Source: Pseudomonas sp. PDM04
Lineage (GTDB): Bacteria > Pseudomonadota > Gammaproteobacteria > Pseudomonadales > Pseudomonadaceae
DNA length: 64,000 bases
Direction of reading: 5' to 3'
Assembly (NCBI RefSeq): GCF_014851765.1
Contig: NZ_JACVAI010000004.1
Coordinates: 682,001-746,000, forward strand
The notes beneath the pieces are model-generated. The model did not search any database. It saw only the letters and a list, made by a program, of their open reading frames with translations, and was not told the DNA's origin. The position numbers and the translations under genes are program-made. Shown one piece after another: positions 25,968 to 34,778 of the stretch (position 1 is its first letter; each line of letters begins with the position of its first letter).

Positions 25968-28055
25968 TCAGCCCAGTTCGATCCGGTTGCGGCCCGCGTG
26001 TTTGGCCCGGTAGAGCGCCTGATCGGCTCTTTTAAGCACCAGATCACTGTGCTCTCCGGGTCTGAATGCGGTCATGCCCATGGAAACGGTGATGGTGACC
26101 GGCTCACCCTTGAAGTGAAACGGGCAGGCCTCGATCGATGCGCGCAGTTTCTCCAGCAGCTTTGCTCCAACGGCGGGGACCGTACCGGGCATCAGCATGA
26201 CGAATTCCTCACCCCCGAACCTGGCAATGAAGTCCGTGCCGCGCAGGCGTTTGCGCAATACGCTGGCGATGATTTTCAGCACCTTGTCCCCCGCCAAGTG
26301 ACCATATTCATCGTTGATGCGCTTGAAATGATCCAGGTCGAGTATCGCCAGCAACAAGGTGTTGCCATGTTGCTGCCACTGGCTGATTTCATGATCCAGC
26401 CGTTCGCTCCAGGCAGCCCGGTTGGGCAGGGTGGTCAGCGGGTCGATCAAGGCTTTCTGGCGCTGCTCCTCAAGGTGCTCGCGGTAGCCCAGGGCCTCCT
26501 GCTCCATGTGCGCCACGCGTTCGGCCAGGCCTTTGAGGCGAGCCGCCACTTCCTGCTCGCGTTCGTCGCGCTGCTTGCGGTGCTGGTCCATGGTCCCCAG
26601 CAAGCCTTCGAGATGATTCTCCAACACGTGCTTGAGATCTTCGAGGTCCGCCGCGTCCTGCACACTGGTCTGCAGGCCGTCGACCTGCTCGCGGATCTGC
26701 GTGTCCATTTCGCGCGCCGCAGACTGGTTGTCCGCGTGGCCATCACTGGCGGCCTTGAGGTTGCTCTGGAATGACTCCAGGCGCTCATTGAGCTGTTGCA
26801 GATAGACTTCGAACTCATGCTGGCCGCTGTCGTTGATCGCCAGCATCAGCGTCGCCAGATCGTCGAGGATCGGCAGCAATTCGTACCAGTTCAGACCGTT
26901 TTGCAGGCGATCTCGCATGGCTTCGGCTTGCGGGCGATGACGCTCGGGCAAAGACAGATCGTCCAGCAGGCCCAGCAGGGTGTCCTCGATGTGCTTGGCG
27001 ACGGAACTGTAGGACGGTTCCGGCGAGTCAGGCAGCGCGTAGAGAATATCCTGCTCGGGTTGCTCCGGATCGATAGCGGCCAATGCCTGGGCCATGGCCG
27101 GGGGCAGGGGCAGGCAGTCGAGAAAGACCTCAGGGGTCAGTTCGTCCGGGTTGTCTTGCACTGGCGCCTGGGTAGCCGGCGCGACGGCCAACGGTTCTGG
27201 TGGCTGCGCTTGCGGTTGCAGAGCTTGCGGGGCCTCGGGAACTGGCTCAGCAGCAGGCGCAGGCTCATGAACCGGCGGAACATAGGCCACGACCGTCTCG
27301 GGTGCCGGCATTGCAGGCACTTCTTCGACTGCCTTTGGGGCCGTCTCTCCAGGTTGTTCGAGTGGCGACGCCACGGGAGGCGGTTCAGCCTCCTGTAGGG
27401 CTTCGACAGGCGCCTGTGAGCGCGCGGCAGCTGGGGTGTCAGTCGCCTCTTCAATGTCCTCGTCAGGCTGTGCGGTCTGAACGGGTGCCGCCGCAACCGC
27501 CGGCGCGGTCTGCTGGGGGGCTTCCTCGCTCTCCCGGTGGCCGAACAAACGCTGCAACAAGCCTGGCCGGCCCGGTTCCACAGGCTGCTCCAGCTGGCTC
27601 AAGGCCTTGCCCTGCAGCCCGCTCAGTTCGCTGAGCAGCAGCGGGATCTCGCGTGCCTGGCTGACACGTGCATCCAGTTGTTTGGCGAAGTTCTTCAGCG
27701 GTCGGCTGACGTCCCGTGGCAACGGCAAGGTTTGCAGTTGGGTCACCAGCGCGTTCAGCGCGGCGCTGGTCTGGTTGACCCGGGTTTCGCGACGCTGCTC
27801 GGAGTCGAGCACGGCTTTTTCCAGTCGAGGCAGCAACGCCGCCAGGCCCGCATCCATTTCATTGCTGCGGATGACGTCGCGCATTTCCTTCATGCACTGG
27901 TCGACGGCGCGGTCAGTGCCCTCGGCCGCCAGGGTGCTGCGCACCAGTCCCCGCCGCAGGAGGTCGAGGCGGGCGTCCCAGCGACGCTCGAGCTTTTCCT
28001 GTTGTTCGATGCTCTTGAGGTATTTCTCTTTCCAGCGCTGTGTTTCGTCGCTCAT
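25968..28055 (-). CDS. dgcH: Diguanylate cyclase DgcH-type (GGDEF)
   Basis: 695 aa, apparently cytoplasmic. The N-terminal helical part (about 1-165) is followed by a long Pro/Ala/Glu-rich linker (about 180-320), a second helical, coiled-coil-rich region (about 350-530) and a C-terminal GGDEF domain (about 530-693). The active loop reads RFGGEEF near residue 615, an active form; LDLDHFKRINDEYGHLAGD binds GTP and metal. It should make c-di-GMP from GTP. Same place as PA5487 (dgcH) between ampDh2 and dsbA. Its start overlaps the stop of the upstream EEP gene (ATGA). Confidence 0.88.
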   Translation of the reverse strand: MSDETQRWKEKYLKSIEQQEKLERRWDARLDLLRRGLVRSTLAAEGTDRAVDQCMKEMRDVIRSNEMDAGLAALLPRLEKAVLDSEQRRETRVNQTSAALNALVTQLQTLPLPRDVSRPLKNFAKQLDARVSQAREIPLLLSELSGLQGKALSQLEQPVEPGRPGLLQRLFGHRESEEAPQQTAPAVAAAPVQTAQPDEDIEEATDTPAAARSQAPVEALQEAEPPPVASPLEQPGETAPKAVEEVPAMPAPETVVAYVPPVHEPAPAAEPVPEAPQALQPQAQPPEPLAVAPATQAPVQDNPDELTPEVFLDCLPLPPAMAQALAAIDPEQPEQDILYALPDSPEPSYSSVAKHIEDTLLGLLDDLSLPERHRPQAEAMRDRLQNGLNWYELLPILDDLATLMLAINDSGQHEFEVYLQQLNERLESFQSNLKAASDGHADNQSAAREMDTQIREQVDGLQTSVQDAADLEDLKHVLENHLEGLLGTMDQHRKQRDEREQEVAARLKGLAERVAHMEQEALGYREHLEEQRQKALIDPLTTLPNRAAWSERLDHEISQWQQHGNTLLLAILDLDHFKRINDEYGHLAGDKVLKIIASVLRKRLRGTDFIARFGGEEFVMLMPGTVPAVGAKLLEKLRASIEACPFHFKGEPVTITVSMGMTAFRPGEHSDLVLKRADQALYRAKHAGRNRIELG

Positions 28056-28930
28056 TCATCGGTTCCGCGAAGGGCAGGACTCAACGCGGGCAATGCATCG
28101 GCCGTGAGCGAACCCGGCAGACGAATCTCTACCGCGACCGGCAGGTGATCGGAAATGGGATGAGCCAGCACTTCGACTTTTTCAAGGGTCAGGGTCGGGC
28201 TCAGCAGAATATGGTCCAGACAGCGCTGCGGGCGCCAGCTGGGAAAGGTCGCTTCCAGTTGCGGCGCCAGCAGGCCAAGGTCGCGCAACGGGGAGTTTTG
28301 CAGCAGGTCACTGGCGTGGGTGTTCATGTCACCCATCAGCACCTGATGCTTGTAGTCGCCGATCAACTCGCGGATGTAGGCCAGTTGCAGGCTGCGGGTG
28401 CGGGCGCCGAGCGCCAGGTGCATCATCACCACCACCAGGGCCTCCGGACCTTCGCCGAAGCGCACAAGGATCGCTCCGCGACCCTTGGGGCCGGGCAGCG
28501 GGTGGTCTTCGATGGCCCACGGACGCAGACGGCTGAGCACGCCATTGCTGTGCTGGGCGAAACGCCCCAGGTTGCGATTGAGTTGCTGATACCAGTAGGG
28601 GAAGGCTCCGAGCTGGGCCAGGTGCTCCACTTGATTGACGTAGCCGGACCTCAGGCTGCCGCCATCGGCTTCCTGCAGGGCGACCAGGTCGAAGTCGCCG
28701 AGCAGGTTGCCGATTTTCTGCAGGTTGTCGGCGCGCCCGGTGTGCGGCAACAGATGTTGCCAGCCTCGGGTCAGGTAGTGCCGATAGCGCTCAGTGCTGA
28801 TGCCCACCTGGATGTTGAAGCTGAGCAGGCGCAGACGGCTGTCCGGGGGCAGGCCCGTCGATTCCAGGTGATGATCGTTGACCTGCGGATCGTGCAGGCC
28901 AACGACGCGTTCAGTTCCCCAGCGGCGCAT
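28052..28930 (-). CDS. Endonuclease/exonuclease/phosphatase family protein
   Basis: 292 aa. Core features of the EEP fold: LSFNIQVGIS near the N-terminus (Asn metal ligand), VALQEADGGS (Glu), LMGDMNTHASD (Asp, Asn) and the closing SDHLPVAVEI (Asp-His pair). All catalytic positions are intact, so it should be a metal-dependent phosphodiesterase or nuclease; the substrate is unknown. No signal peptide is apparent. It is translationally coupled to dgcH (4-bp overlap) and starts 14 bp after dsbA, suggesting one dsbA-EEP-dgcH unit. Confidence 0.85.
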   Translation of the reverse strand: MRRWGTERVVGLHDPQVNDHHLESTGLPPDSRLRLLSFNIQVGISTERYRHYLTRGWQHLLPHTGRADNLQKIGNLLGDFDLVALQEADGGSLRSGYVNQVEHLAQLGAFPYWYQQLNRNLGRFAQHSNGVLSRLRPWAIEDHPLPGPKGRGAILVRFGEGPEALVVVMMHLALGARTRSLQLAYIRELIGDYKHQVLMGDMNTHASDLLQNSPLRDLGLLAPQLEATFPSWRPQRCLDHILLSPTLTLEKVEVLAHPISDHLPVAVEIRLPGSLTADALPALSPALRGTDE

Positions 28931-28944
28931 GGCAGTCGCCGCGC

Positions 28945-29586
28945 TTAGTTGGAGGCAGCCTTGTTAGCCGCTCGCTCTTTGTCGACCAGTTGGTCGGCCA
29001 GCTTCAGGGCATTTTCGGCACCGCCGGCAGAGCCGATATCAAAGCGATACTTACCGTTGACGATCATGGTTGGAACGCCGGTGATTTCATATTTTTTGGC
29101 CAGTTCACGGGCCTGGACGATCTTGCCCTTGATGGCGAAGGAGTCGAAGGTCGCCAGGAACTTGTCCTTGTCGACGCCCTGGGTGGCCAGGAAGTCGGCC
29201 ATTTCGTTCTTGTCGACGAGCTTCTTGTGCTCTTTCTGGATCGCATTGAACACCGCAGCGTGGACCTTGTGCTCGACGCCCATGGCTTCCAGGGTCAGGA
29301 ACATCTGGCCGTGTGCATCCCATGGGCCGCCGAACATGGCCGGGATACGCACGAAGTTGACGTCGGAAGGCAGTTTTTCGACCCAGGGATTGATCACCGG
29401 CTCAAAGGCGTAGCAATGCGGGCAGCCGTACCAGAACAGCTCCACCACTTCGATTTTGCCAGGCACGGCAACCGCCACCGGGTTGGCCAGTTCGACGTAG
29501 GGGGCGGTAGGTGTTTCGGCGGCTTGTGCAGTCATGCCGAACAGGCTGGCAGCGACGAATGCGGCGCTGATGATCAGATTACGCAT
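28945..29586 (-). CDS. dsbA: Thiol:disulfide interchange protein DsbA
   Basis: 213 aa, periplasmic. Signal peptide of about 22 residues (ends TAQAA). Thioredoxin-fold active site C55-P-H-C58 in FWYGCPHCYAFEP, with the cis-proline loop TGVPTMIV in the C-terminal part and the helical insertion between. It introduces disulfide bonds into exported proteins and is re-oxidised by DsbB. Clients nearby could include the Cys-containing CSS-motif sensor and the Ivy inhibitor (inference). A terminator separates it from the upstream cytochrome gene. Confidence 0.96.
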   Translation of the reverse strand: MRNLIISAAFVAASLFGMTAQAAETPTAPYVELANPVAVAVPGKIEVVELFWYGCPHCYAFEPVINPWVEKLPSDVNFVRIPAMFGGPWDAHGQMFLTLEAMGVEHKVHAAVFNAIQKEHKKLVDKNEMADFLATQGVDKDKFLATFDSFAIKGKIVQARELAKKYEITGVPTMIVNGKYRFDIGSAGGAENALKLADQLVDKERAANKAASN

Positions 29587-29680
29587 GCTTTACTCCTGGA
29601 CAAATGGGGTCGCCTCGCGCGACCTGTTTTCAGACAGGTCATGGCGGGCTTGAGTTCTGTAGTGTACCGGCAGCGGCCAC

Positions 29681-29709
29681 AAAAAAGGGCGGCCTGAGCC
29701 ACCCTTTTT
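29681..29709 (-). terminator. Rho-independent terminator after cytochrome c4
   Basis: AAAAAGGG-C-GGC / GCC-A-CCCTTTTT with a 4-nt loop. On the minus strand the stem ends in CCCTTTTTT, a good terminator about 80 bp beyond the cytochrome c4 stop and before dsbA. Confidence 0.88.
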
Positions 29710-29786
29710 ATACTTGCCGCGACAGATTAATGGAGCGTTAACGTGACAGGAGGTGTATCGCCTGTGCGCCGCCCGATCCGTCGCTC

Positions 29787-30398
29787 TTAGTGCAGGCCTT
29801 GAATGTAGCTGGACACCGCAGCGATGTCTTCGTCGCTCATGCGCTTGGCGATGCTCTGCATGGGTTTGGCGTCGCCGTCGTTGGTGCGGCCGCCTTCTTC
29901 CTTGCGGAAATCGGTCAGCTGCTTGGTCACGTACTGAGCGTGCTGGCCGCCCAGGTGCGGGAAGCCGGCCGCCGCGTTGCCCGCGCCGTTGGGGGCGTGA
30001 CAGCCCGTGCAGGCTGGCAGGCCCTTGGCCAGGTCGCCACCACGGAACAACGCTTCACCGCGAGCCACGATCTTCGGATCGGCGGCGCCAACGCTGCCTT
30101 TCTGGCTGGCGAAGTAGGCGGCGATATCGGCCAGGTCCTGATCGCTCAGGTTGGTCAGCAGCCCGGTCATTTCCAGTACCGTGCGTTTGCCGGACTTGAT
30201 GTCGTGCAGCTGCTTGTTCAGATAACGTTCGCCCTGACCTGCCAGTTTCGGAAAGTTAGGCGCCATGCTATTGCCATCCGGGCCATGACAGGCGCCACAT
30301 ACGGCGGCTTTCGCCTGACCCGCTGTTGCGTCACCTGCAGCATGGGCTATGCCGGAGATCCCCACGGTCAACAGCAGACTCACGATCAATTTGTTCAT
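29787..30398 (-). CDS. Cytochrome c4 (di-heme)
   Basis: 203 aa with a 20-residue signal peptide (ends IAHA). Two heme-binding sites, C34GACH38 and C130TGCH134, one in each of two similar halves, the hallmark of cytochrome c4. Axial methionines are available in NSMAPNFPK and in KPMQSIAKRM. It carries electrons in the periplasm, probably from the bc1 complex to terminal oxidases such as cbb3 or the caa3-type enzyme encoded further on. It lies 46 bp after the small cytochrome gene on the same strand. Confidence 0.94.
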   Translation of the reverse strand: MNKLIVSLLLTVGISGIAHAAGDATAGQAKAAVCGACHGPDGNSMAPNFPKLAGQGERYLNKQLHDIKSGKRTVLEMTGLLTNLSDQDLADIAAYFASQKGSVGAADPKIVARGEALFRGGDLAKGLPACTGCHAPNGAGNAAAGFPHLGGQHAQYVTKQLTDFRKEEGGRTNDGDAKPMQSIAKRMSDEDIAAVSSYIQGLH

Positions 30399-30444
30399 CA
30401 GCTAATCCAACTACGGCTAAGGGTTAAAGAGTTATGGACCGGGA

Positions 30445-30735
30445 TCACTCGCTCATCCACTGGATGACGGTTCGGTAATCCTCGGCACTGCAGTCCATGC
30501 ACAAACCACGCGGCGGCATCGCCTTGAAACCCTGGGTCACGTGTTGCACCAGCGTCTCCATACCTTTCGCCAACCTCGGCGTCCAAGCCTCCCGATCGCC
30601 TTTTCGGGGCGCCAAGGGAAGTTGGCCGGAATGACAGGCACCACAAACACGGTTGTACACAGCTTCCGGATCCTGTGTAGCCTGAGCGCTGTAAAGCGGA
30701 ATCAAGACACCGGCAGCTAGCAGCCATTTCGTCAT
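30445..30735 (-). CDS. Small c-type cytochrome (c5-like)
   Basis: 96 aa with a signal peptide of about 19 residues. One heme site C31GACH35, an axial Met in AMPPRG (about M73) and the extra cysteine pair LCMDCS near the C-terminus that forms a disulfide in cytochrome c5. Periplasmic electron carrier. It is probably transcribed with cytochrome c4 and is divergent from engB across 191 bp. Confidence 0.9.
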   Translation of the reverse strand: MTKWLLAAGVLIPLYSAQATQDPEAVYNRVCGACHSGQLPLAPRKGDREAWTPRLAKGMETLVQHVTQGFKAMPPRGLCMDCSAEDYRTVIQWMSE

Positions 30736-30926
30736 AAAACGACCTTTTCAGGGTTGAGAGCGTTCTGCGTTCTAATGCGCAATCAAGGTCAATCGCTCTC
30801 GTGAACTTCATCCTACGCTGGGACAAAGCGCACACAAAATCTGCGGCATTATATACTGGCGCTACTGAAACGGAAACGACACCGCTTGCCGCGTCCATTC
30901 CCGGCGCCGCCCACATCGGAAATCCC

Positions 30927-31571
30927 ATGCAACTCAAGAACCCCATCCTCGGCCTGTGCCAACAGTCCACCTTCATGCTAAGCGCTGCCAAAGTCGACCA
31001 ATGTCCCGACGACGAAGGCTTTGAAGTGGCCTTCGCCGGGCGTTCCAATGCCGGTAAATCCAGCGCGTTGAACACCCTGACGCATGCCAGCCTGGCGCGG
31101 ACTTCGAAGACCCCGGGTCGCACGCAACTCCTCAACTTTTTCAAGCTAGACGATGATCGTCGTCTGGTCGACCTGCCCGGCTATGGATATGCAAAAGTGC
31201 CCATCCCGCTGAAGCAGCACTGGCAGCGCCACCTGGAAGCGTATCTGGGTGGGCGCGAAAGTTTGAAAGGCCTGATTCTGATGATGGACATCCGTCATCC
31301 AATGACCGACTTCGACCTGCTCATGCTCGACTGGGCTGTGGCCAGCGGCATGCCGATGCACATTCTGCTGACCAAGGCGGACAAGCTGACCTACGGCGCG
31401 GCGAAAAACGTATTGCTCAAGGTCCAGTCCGAGATTCGCAAAGGCTGGGGCGAGGCGATCACCATCCAGCTTTTTTCGGCGCCCAAACGCATGGGTCTGG
31501 AAGAGGCCTACACTGTACTGGCCGGCTGGCTGGAGCTGGCGGACAAGGGTGCGGAAATCGCCGAGCAGTAA
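30927..31571 (+). CDS. engB: Ribosome biogenesis GTPase EngB (YihA/YsxC)
   Basis: 214 aa. Complete GTPase motifs: G1 GRSNAGKSS (residues 38-46), G2 TPGRT, G3 DLPGYGYA, G4 TKADKL and G5 FSA. EngB helps assemble the 50S subunit and is essential in many bacteria. I use the ATG at 30927 (MQLKNPILGL), which agrees with known homologues; the open frame extends 42 codons upstream, where a -10-like TATACT at 30852-30857 suggests promoter DNA instead. It converges on ersA and polA, the same order as yihA-spf-polA in enterobacteria. Confidence 0.95.
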   Translation: MQLKNPILGLCQQSTFMLSAAKVDQCPDDEGFEVAFAGRSNAGKSSALNTLTHASLARTSKTPGRTQLLNFFKLDDDRRLVDLPGYGYAKVPIPLKQHWQRHLEAYLGGRESLKGLILMMDIRHPMTDFDLLMLDWAVASGMPMHILLTKADKLTYGAAKNVLLKVQSEIRKGWGEAITIQLFSAPKRMGLEEAYTVLAGWLELADKGAEIAEQ

Positions 31572-31580
31572 ATCGCAGGC

Positions 31581-31626
31581 AAAAAAAACCCCGGACTTCT
31601 TATGGGGAGGGGGAAGTTCCGGGGTT
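31581..31626 (-). terminator. ersA intrinsic terminator
   Basis: Stem AACCCCGGAACTTC / GAAGTCCGGGGTT with a bulged A, around a loop of about 12 nt, followed on the minus strand by a run of T. It has no T-run on the plus strand, so it belongs to ersA and not engB. Confidence 0.92.
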
Positions 31627-31713
31627 CAAGTTCCGGACCGCTAGGGCGGGGTCCAGATATCTGCCAACACTTAACACAACATAGGAGCAATGAACGGCTT
31701 CACCAGCCATTCA
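31581..31713 (-). ncRNA. ersA: ErsA small regulatory RNA
   Basis: About 133 nt between polA and engB on the polA strand. The 3' end is a perfect intrinsic terminator (CCCCGGACTT-type stem ending in eight T). The loop shows the unpaired C-rich stretch TTCCCCCTCCCC that base-pairs with targets in ErsA. The 5' end can form a hairpin (GAATGGCTGGTGAAGCCGTTC). Size, place and strand match P. aeruginosa ErsA (132 nt), which blocks algC translation and affects EPS, virulence and oprD. An AlgU-type promoter lies just upstream. The 5' end is estimated from that promoter. Confidence 0.87.
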
Positions 31714-31718
31714 GTTAC

Positions 31719-31746
31719 TCTGAGTCGTGTTTCACGGGTTTAGTTC
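31719..31746 (-). promoter_or_regulatory. AlgU (sigma-22) type promoter of ersA
   Basis: Minus strand: -35 GAACTA (31741-31746), 17-bp spacer, -10 TCAGA (31719-31723). Consensus is GAACTT-N16/17-TCTGA. Transcription would begin at about 31713. ErsA in P. aeruginosa is known to need this envelope-stress sigma factor. Confidence 0.8.
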
Positions 31747-31846
31747 CGGACGTTCAAAAACCATTTGAAATAAGCCGGTTCGATTTCCGAAATAAGTGGT
31801 TTCTGAAATGGCCGCGACACTATGCCGCGGCAGAAAAACTTCCCTG

Positions 31847-31925
31847 CGGAGTGGGCCGGCTCGCGAAGATGTGTCGGTCGACATGACCGTCACTGACGCA
31901 CCTTCGCGAGCGATCCCGCTCCTGC
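31847..31925. repeat. Degenerate REP pair downstream of polA
   Basis: GCTCGCGAAGATG at 31859 and CACCTTCGCGAGC ending at 31911 are inverted, with partial matches to the flanking TGGGAGCGAGC arms. It begins 8 bp after the polA stop and may act as a transcription end or 3' stabiliser. Confidence 0.7.
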
Positions 31926-31932
31926 AGCAGGC

Positions 31933-34704
31933 TCAGTGGGCCTCATCCCAGTTGTTGCCCACGCCAACCTCCACCAGCAACGGCACGTCTAGCTTCGCGG
32001 CGTTGCTCATGTGCTGGCGGATTTCCTCGCGAACCTGATCGACCAGGTCCTCGCGCACCTCCAGCACCAGTTCATCGTGCACCTGCAGGATGACCTTGGC
32101 GTCCAGGCCCGAGTTCGTCAGCCAGTTATCCACAGCCACCATGGCTTTCTTGATGATGTCCGCCGCGGTGCCTTGCATCGGCGCGTTGATCGCGGTGCGT
32201 TCGGCGCCTTTGCGCAGGGCCGGGTTTTTCGCATTGATGTCCGGCAGGTACAGGCGCCGGCCGAAGATGGTTTCGACGAAGCCTTGTTCGGCCGCCTGGG
32301 CGCGGGTGCGCTCCATGTACTCGAGGACGCCCGGGTAACGGGCGAAATAGCGGTCGATATAAGCCTGGGACTGCTTGCGGTCGACGCCAATCTGCTTGGC
32401 CAGGCCAAACGCGCTCATGCCGTAGATCAAGCCAAAGTTGATCGCCTTGGCGCTGCGCCGCTGATCGGTGGTGACCTGTGCCAGGTCGACGCCGAACACT
32501 TCGGCGGCGGTGGCCTTGTGCACGTCCAGGTCATTGCGGAAGGCGTGCAACAAACCTTCATCCCTGGCCAGGTGCGCCATGATCCGCAGTTCGATTTGCG
32601 AGTAGTCCGCCGCCAGCAGTTTGTAGCCTTTTGGGGCAACGAACGCCTGACGAATCCGACGGCCTTCGGCCGTGCGGATCGGAATGTTCTGCAGGTTGGG
32701 ATCACTGGACGACAAGCGCCCGGTCGCCGCGACGGCCTGGTGGTAGGAGGTGTGGATCCGCCCGGTGCGCGGGTTGATCTGTTCCGGCAGGCGATCGGTG
32801 TAGGTGCTTTTCAGTTTGCTCATCGAGCGGTATTGCATCAGCACCTTGGGCAGCGGGTAATCCTGCTCGGCGAGTTCCGCCAGCACCGCTTCGGCCGTCG
32901 AGGCCTGGCCCTTGGCGGTTTTGCTGAGGATCGGCAGACCCAGCTTTTCGTACAGGATGACGCCCAGTTGCTTCGGCGAGCCGAGGTTGAACTCCTCGCC
33001 GGCGATGGCGAACGCTTCACGTTCCAGCGCGACCATTTTCTCGCCCAGTTCGACGCTCTGGATCCCCAGCAGGTTGGCATCGACCAGCGCGCCCTGGCGT
33101 TCGATCCGCGCGAGCACCGGCACCAGCGGCATTTCGATGTCGCTCAGTACTTTGCCCAGGCTTGGAATGGCGTTGAGCTTTTCCTGCAGGGTCTGATGCA
33201 AGCGCAACGTCACGTCAGCGTCTTCGGCGGCGTAGGGCCCGGCCAGTTCCAGAGCGATCTGGTCGAAGGTCAGCTGCTTGGCGCCCTTGCCGGCGATGTC
33301 CTGAAAGCCGATGGTGGTGTGGTTCAGGTACTTCAGCGCCAGGCTGTCCATGTCGTGACGGGTGGCAGTGGAGTCCAGCACATAGGACTCGAGCATGGTG
33401 TCGAAGGCGATGCCCTGCACATGGATGCCGTCGTTCGGGTCGCCGCCGATGGCACAGTTGGCCAGGATGTTCATGTCGTACTTCGCGTGCTGGCCGACCT
33501 TGAGTTTGTTCGGGTCTTCCAGGATCGGTTTCAGTGCGCGCAGCACGGTGTCACGATCCAGCTGATCCGGCACGCCCATGTAGGAATGGGTCAGCGGGAT
33601 GTAGGCCGCTTCGTTGGCCTTGACCGCGAACGAGAGGCCGACCAGTTGTGCCTGCTGCGCATCCAGGCCGGTGGTTTCGGTATCGAAGGCAAACAGGCTG
33701 GCGTCGTTGAGCTTCTTCAGCCACAGGTCGAAATCGGCCTGGGTCAGGATCGTGGTGTATTGGCGTTCGGTCTCGCCGGCCGCTTCTTCGACCACGGGCG
33801 CGGACACTTCCTGGCCGGAGCGCTTGGCATCGCGCTGGTTCTCTTCGAACCAGCTCTTGAACTCCAGCAAGGTATAGAGCTCGGCAAGTGCGTCGTGATC
33901 AGGCGGTCCCATCTGCAGATCGTCGAGGCCGATGTCCAGCGGCACGTCGATCTTGATCGTCGCCAGTTGATAGGAGAGAAACGCCATCTCCTTGTGCTCT
34001 TCGAGCTTGGCCGGCAGCGTTTTCGCACCACGGATCGGCAGGGTCGGGACGATGTCCAACTGCGCGTACAGCTCGGTCAGACCGCCGTTCACCCCCACCA
34101 GCAGGCCGGAAGCGGTCTTCGGACCGATGCCCGGAACGCCCGGGATGTTGTCGGAAGAGTCGCCCATCAGCGCCAGGTAATCGATTATCTGCTCGGGAGC
34201 GACGCCGAATTTCTCCTTCACGCCTTCCACGTCCAGTGCGCTACCGGTCATGGTGTTGACCAAGGTAATGTGGCCGTCGACCAATTGCGCCATGTCCTTG
34301 TCGCCGGTGGAGATGATCACCGGGCGGTCGGCCGCCGCGCTACTGCGGGCCAGGGTGCCGATCACGTCATCGGCCTCGACGCCGTCGACGCACAGCAATG
34401 GAAAACCCAGCGCCTTGACGCTGTCGTGCAGCGGCTGGATCTGTACCCGCATGTCGTCGGGCATGCTGGGGCGGTTGGCCTTGTACTCGGCGTACATTTC
34501 ATCGCGAAATGTCCCGCCCTTGGCGTCGAACACCACGGCGAAGGGGCTGTCCGGGTACTGCTTGCGCAGACTCTTGAGCATGTTCAACACGCCTTTGACC
34601 GCTCCGGTCGGCAGGCCTTTGGAGGTGGTCAGCGGTGGCAGGGCGTGGAAGGCCCGGTACAGATAAGAAGAACCGTCCACCAGGACGAGGGGGGCTTGGC
34701 TCAT
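31933..34704 (-). CDS. polA: DNA polymerase I
   Basis: 923 aa, full-length. Three domains in order: 5'-3' nuclease (about 1-290, LVDGSSYLYRAFHALP, DDVIGTLA, GIGPKTA), 3'-5' proofreading exonuclease (about 320-510, with FDTETTGLD supplying the catalytic Asp and Glu) and polymerase (about 520-923, ATGRLSSSDPNLQNIP, DYSQIELR, INFGLIYGM, QVHDELVLEV). It fills gaps in repair and removes Okazaki primers. ATG at 34704 (MSQAPLVLVDG) is preferred over one four codons upstream. The next gene upstream is divergent. Confidence 0.98.
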   Translation of the reverse strand: MSQAPLVLVDGSSYLYRAFHALPPLTTSKGLPTGAVKGVLNMLKSLRKQYPDSPFAVVFDAKGGTFRDEMYAEYKANRPSMPDDMRVQIQPLHDSVKALGFPLLCVDGVEADDVIGTLARSSAAADRPVIISTGDKDMAQLVDGHITLVNTMTGSALDVEGVKEKFGVAPEQIIDYLALMGDSSDNIPGVPGIGPKTASGLLVGVNGGLTELYAQLDIVPTLPIRGAKTLPAKLEEHKEMAFLSYQLATIKIDVPLDIGLDDLQMGPPDHDALAELYTLLEFKSWFEENQRDAKRSGQEVSAPVVEEAAGETERQYTTILTQADFDLWLKKLNDASLFAFDTETTGLDAQQAQLVGLSFAVKANEAAYIPLTHSYMGVPDQLDRDTVLRALKPILEDPNKLKVGQHAKYDMNILANCAIGGDPNDGIHVQGIAFDTMLESYVLDSTATRHDMDSLALKYLNHTTIGFQDIAGKGAKQLTFDQIALELAGPYAAEDADVTLRLHQTLQEKLNAIPSLGKVLSDIEMPLVPVLARIERQGALVDANLLGIQSVELGEKMVALEREAFAIAGEEFNLGSPKQLGVILYEKLGLPILSKTAKGQASTAEAVLAELAEQDYPLPKVLMQYRSMSKLKSTYTDRLPEQINPRTGRIHTSYHQAVAATGRLSSSDPNLQNIPIRTAEGRRIRQAFVAPKGYKLLAADYSQIELRIMAHLARDEGLLHAFRNDLDVHKATAAEVFGVDLAQVTTDQRRSAKAINFGLIYGMSAFGLAKQIGVDRKQSQAYIDRYFARYPGVLEYMERTRAQAAEQGFVETIFGRRLYLPDINAKNPALRKGAERTAINAPMQGTAADIIKKAMVAVDNWLTNSGLDAKVILQVHDELVLEVREDLVDQVREEIRQHMSNAAKLDVPLLVEVGVGNNWDEAH

Positions 34705-34778
34705 GAGCAGGATCAACCTTTTCGGCGGGTCCGGCGCTAGAATAGCGGGACCGTTGACGACAAAGGGACAAGGTTATC

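Noticed and set aside
30801..30926. Upstream extension of engB
   Set aside because: No family similarity; the stretch contains a -10-like element and the homologous start is MQLKNP at 30927.
32011..34740. 909-codon open frame on the plus strand opposite polA
   Set aside because: It mirrors polA codon structure (GC-rich third positions leave the antisense frame open), has no family features and would need to overlap a certain essential gene.
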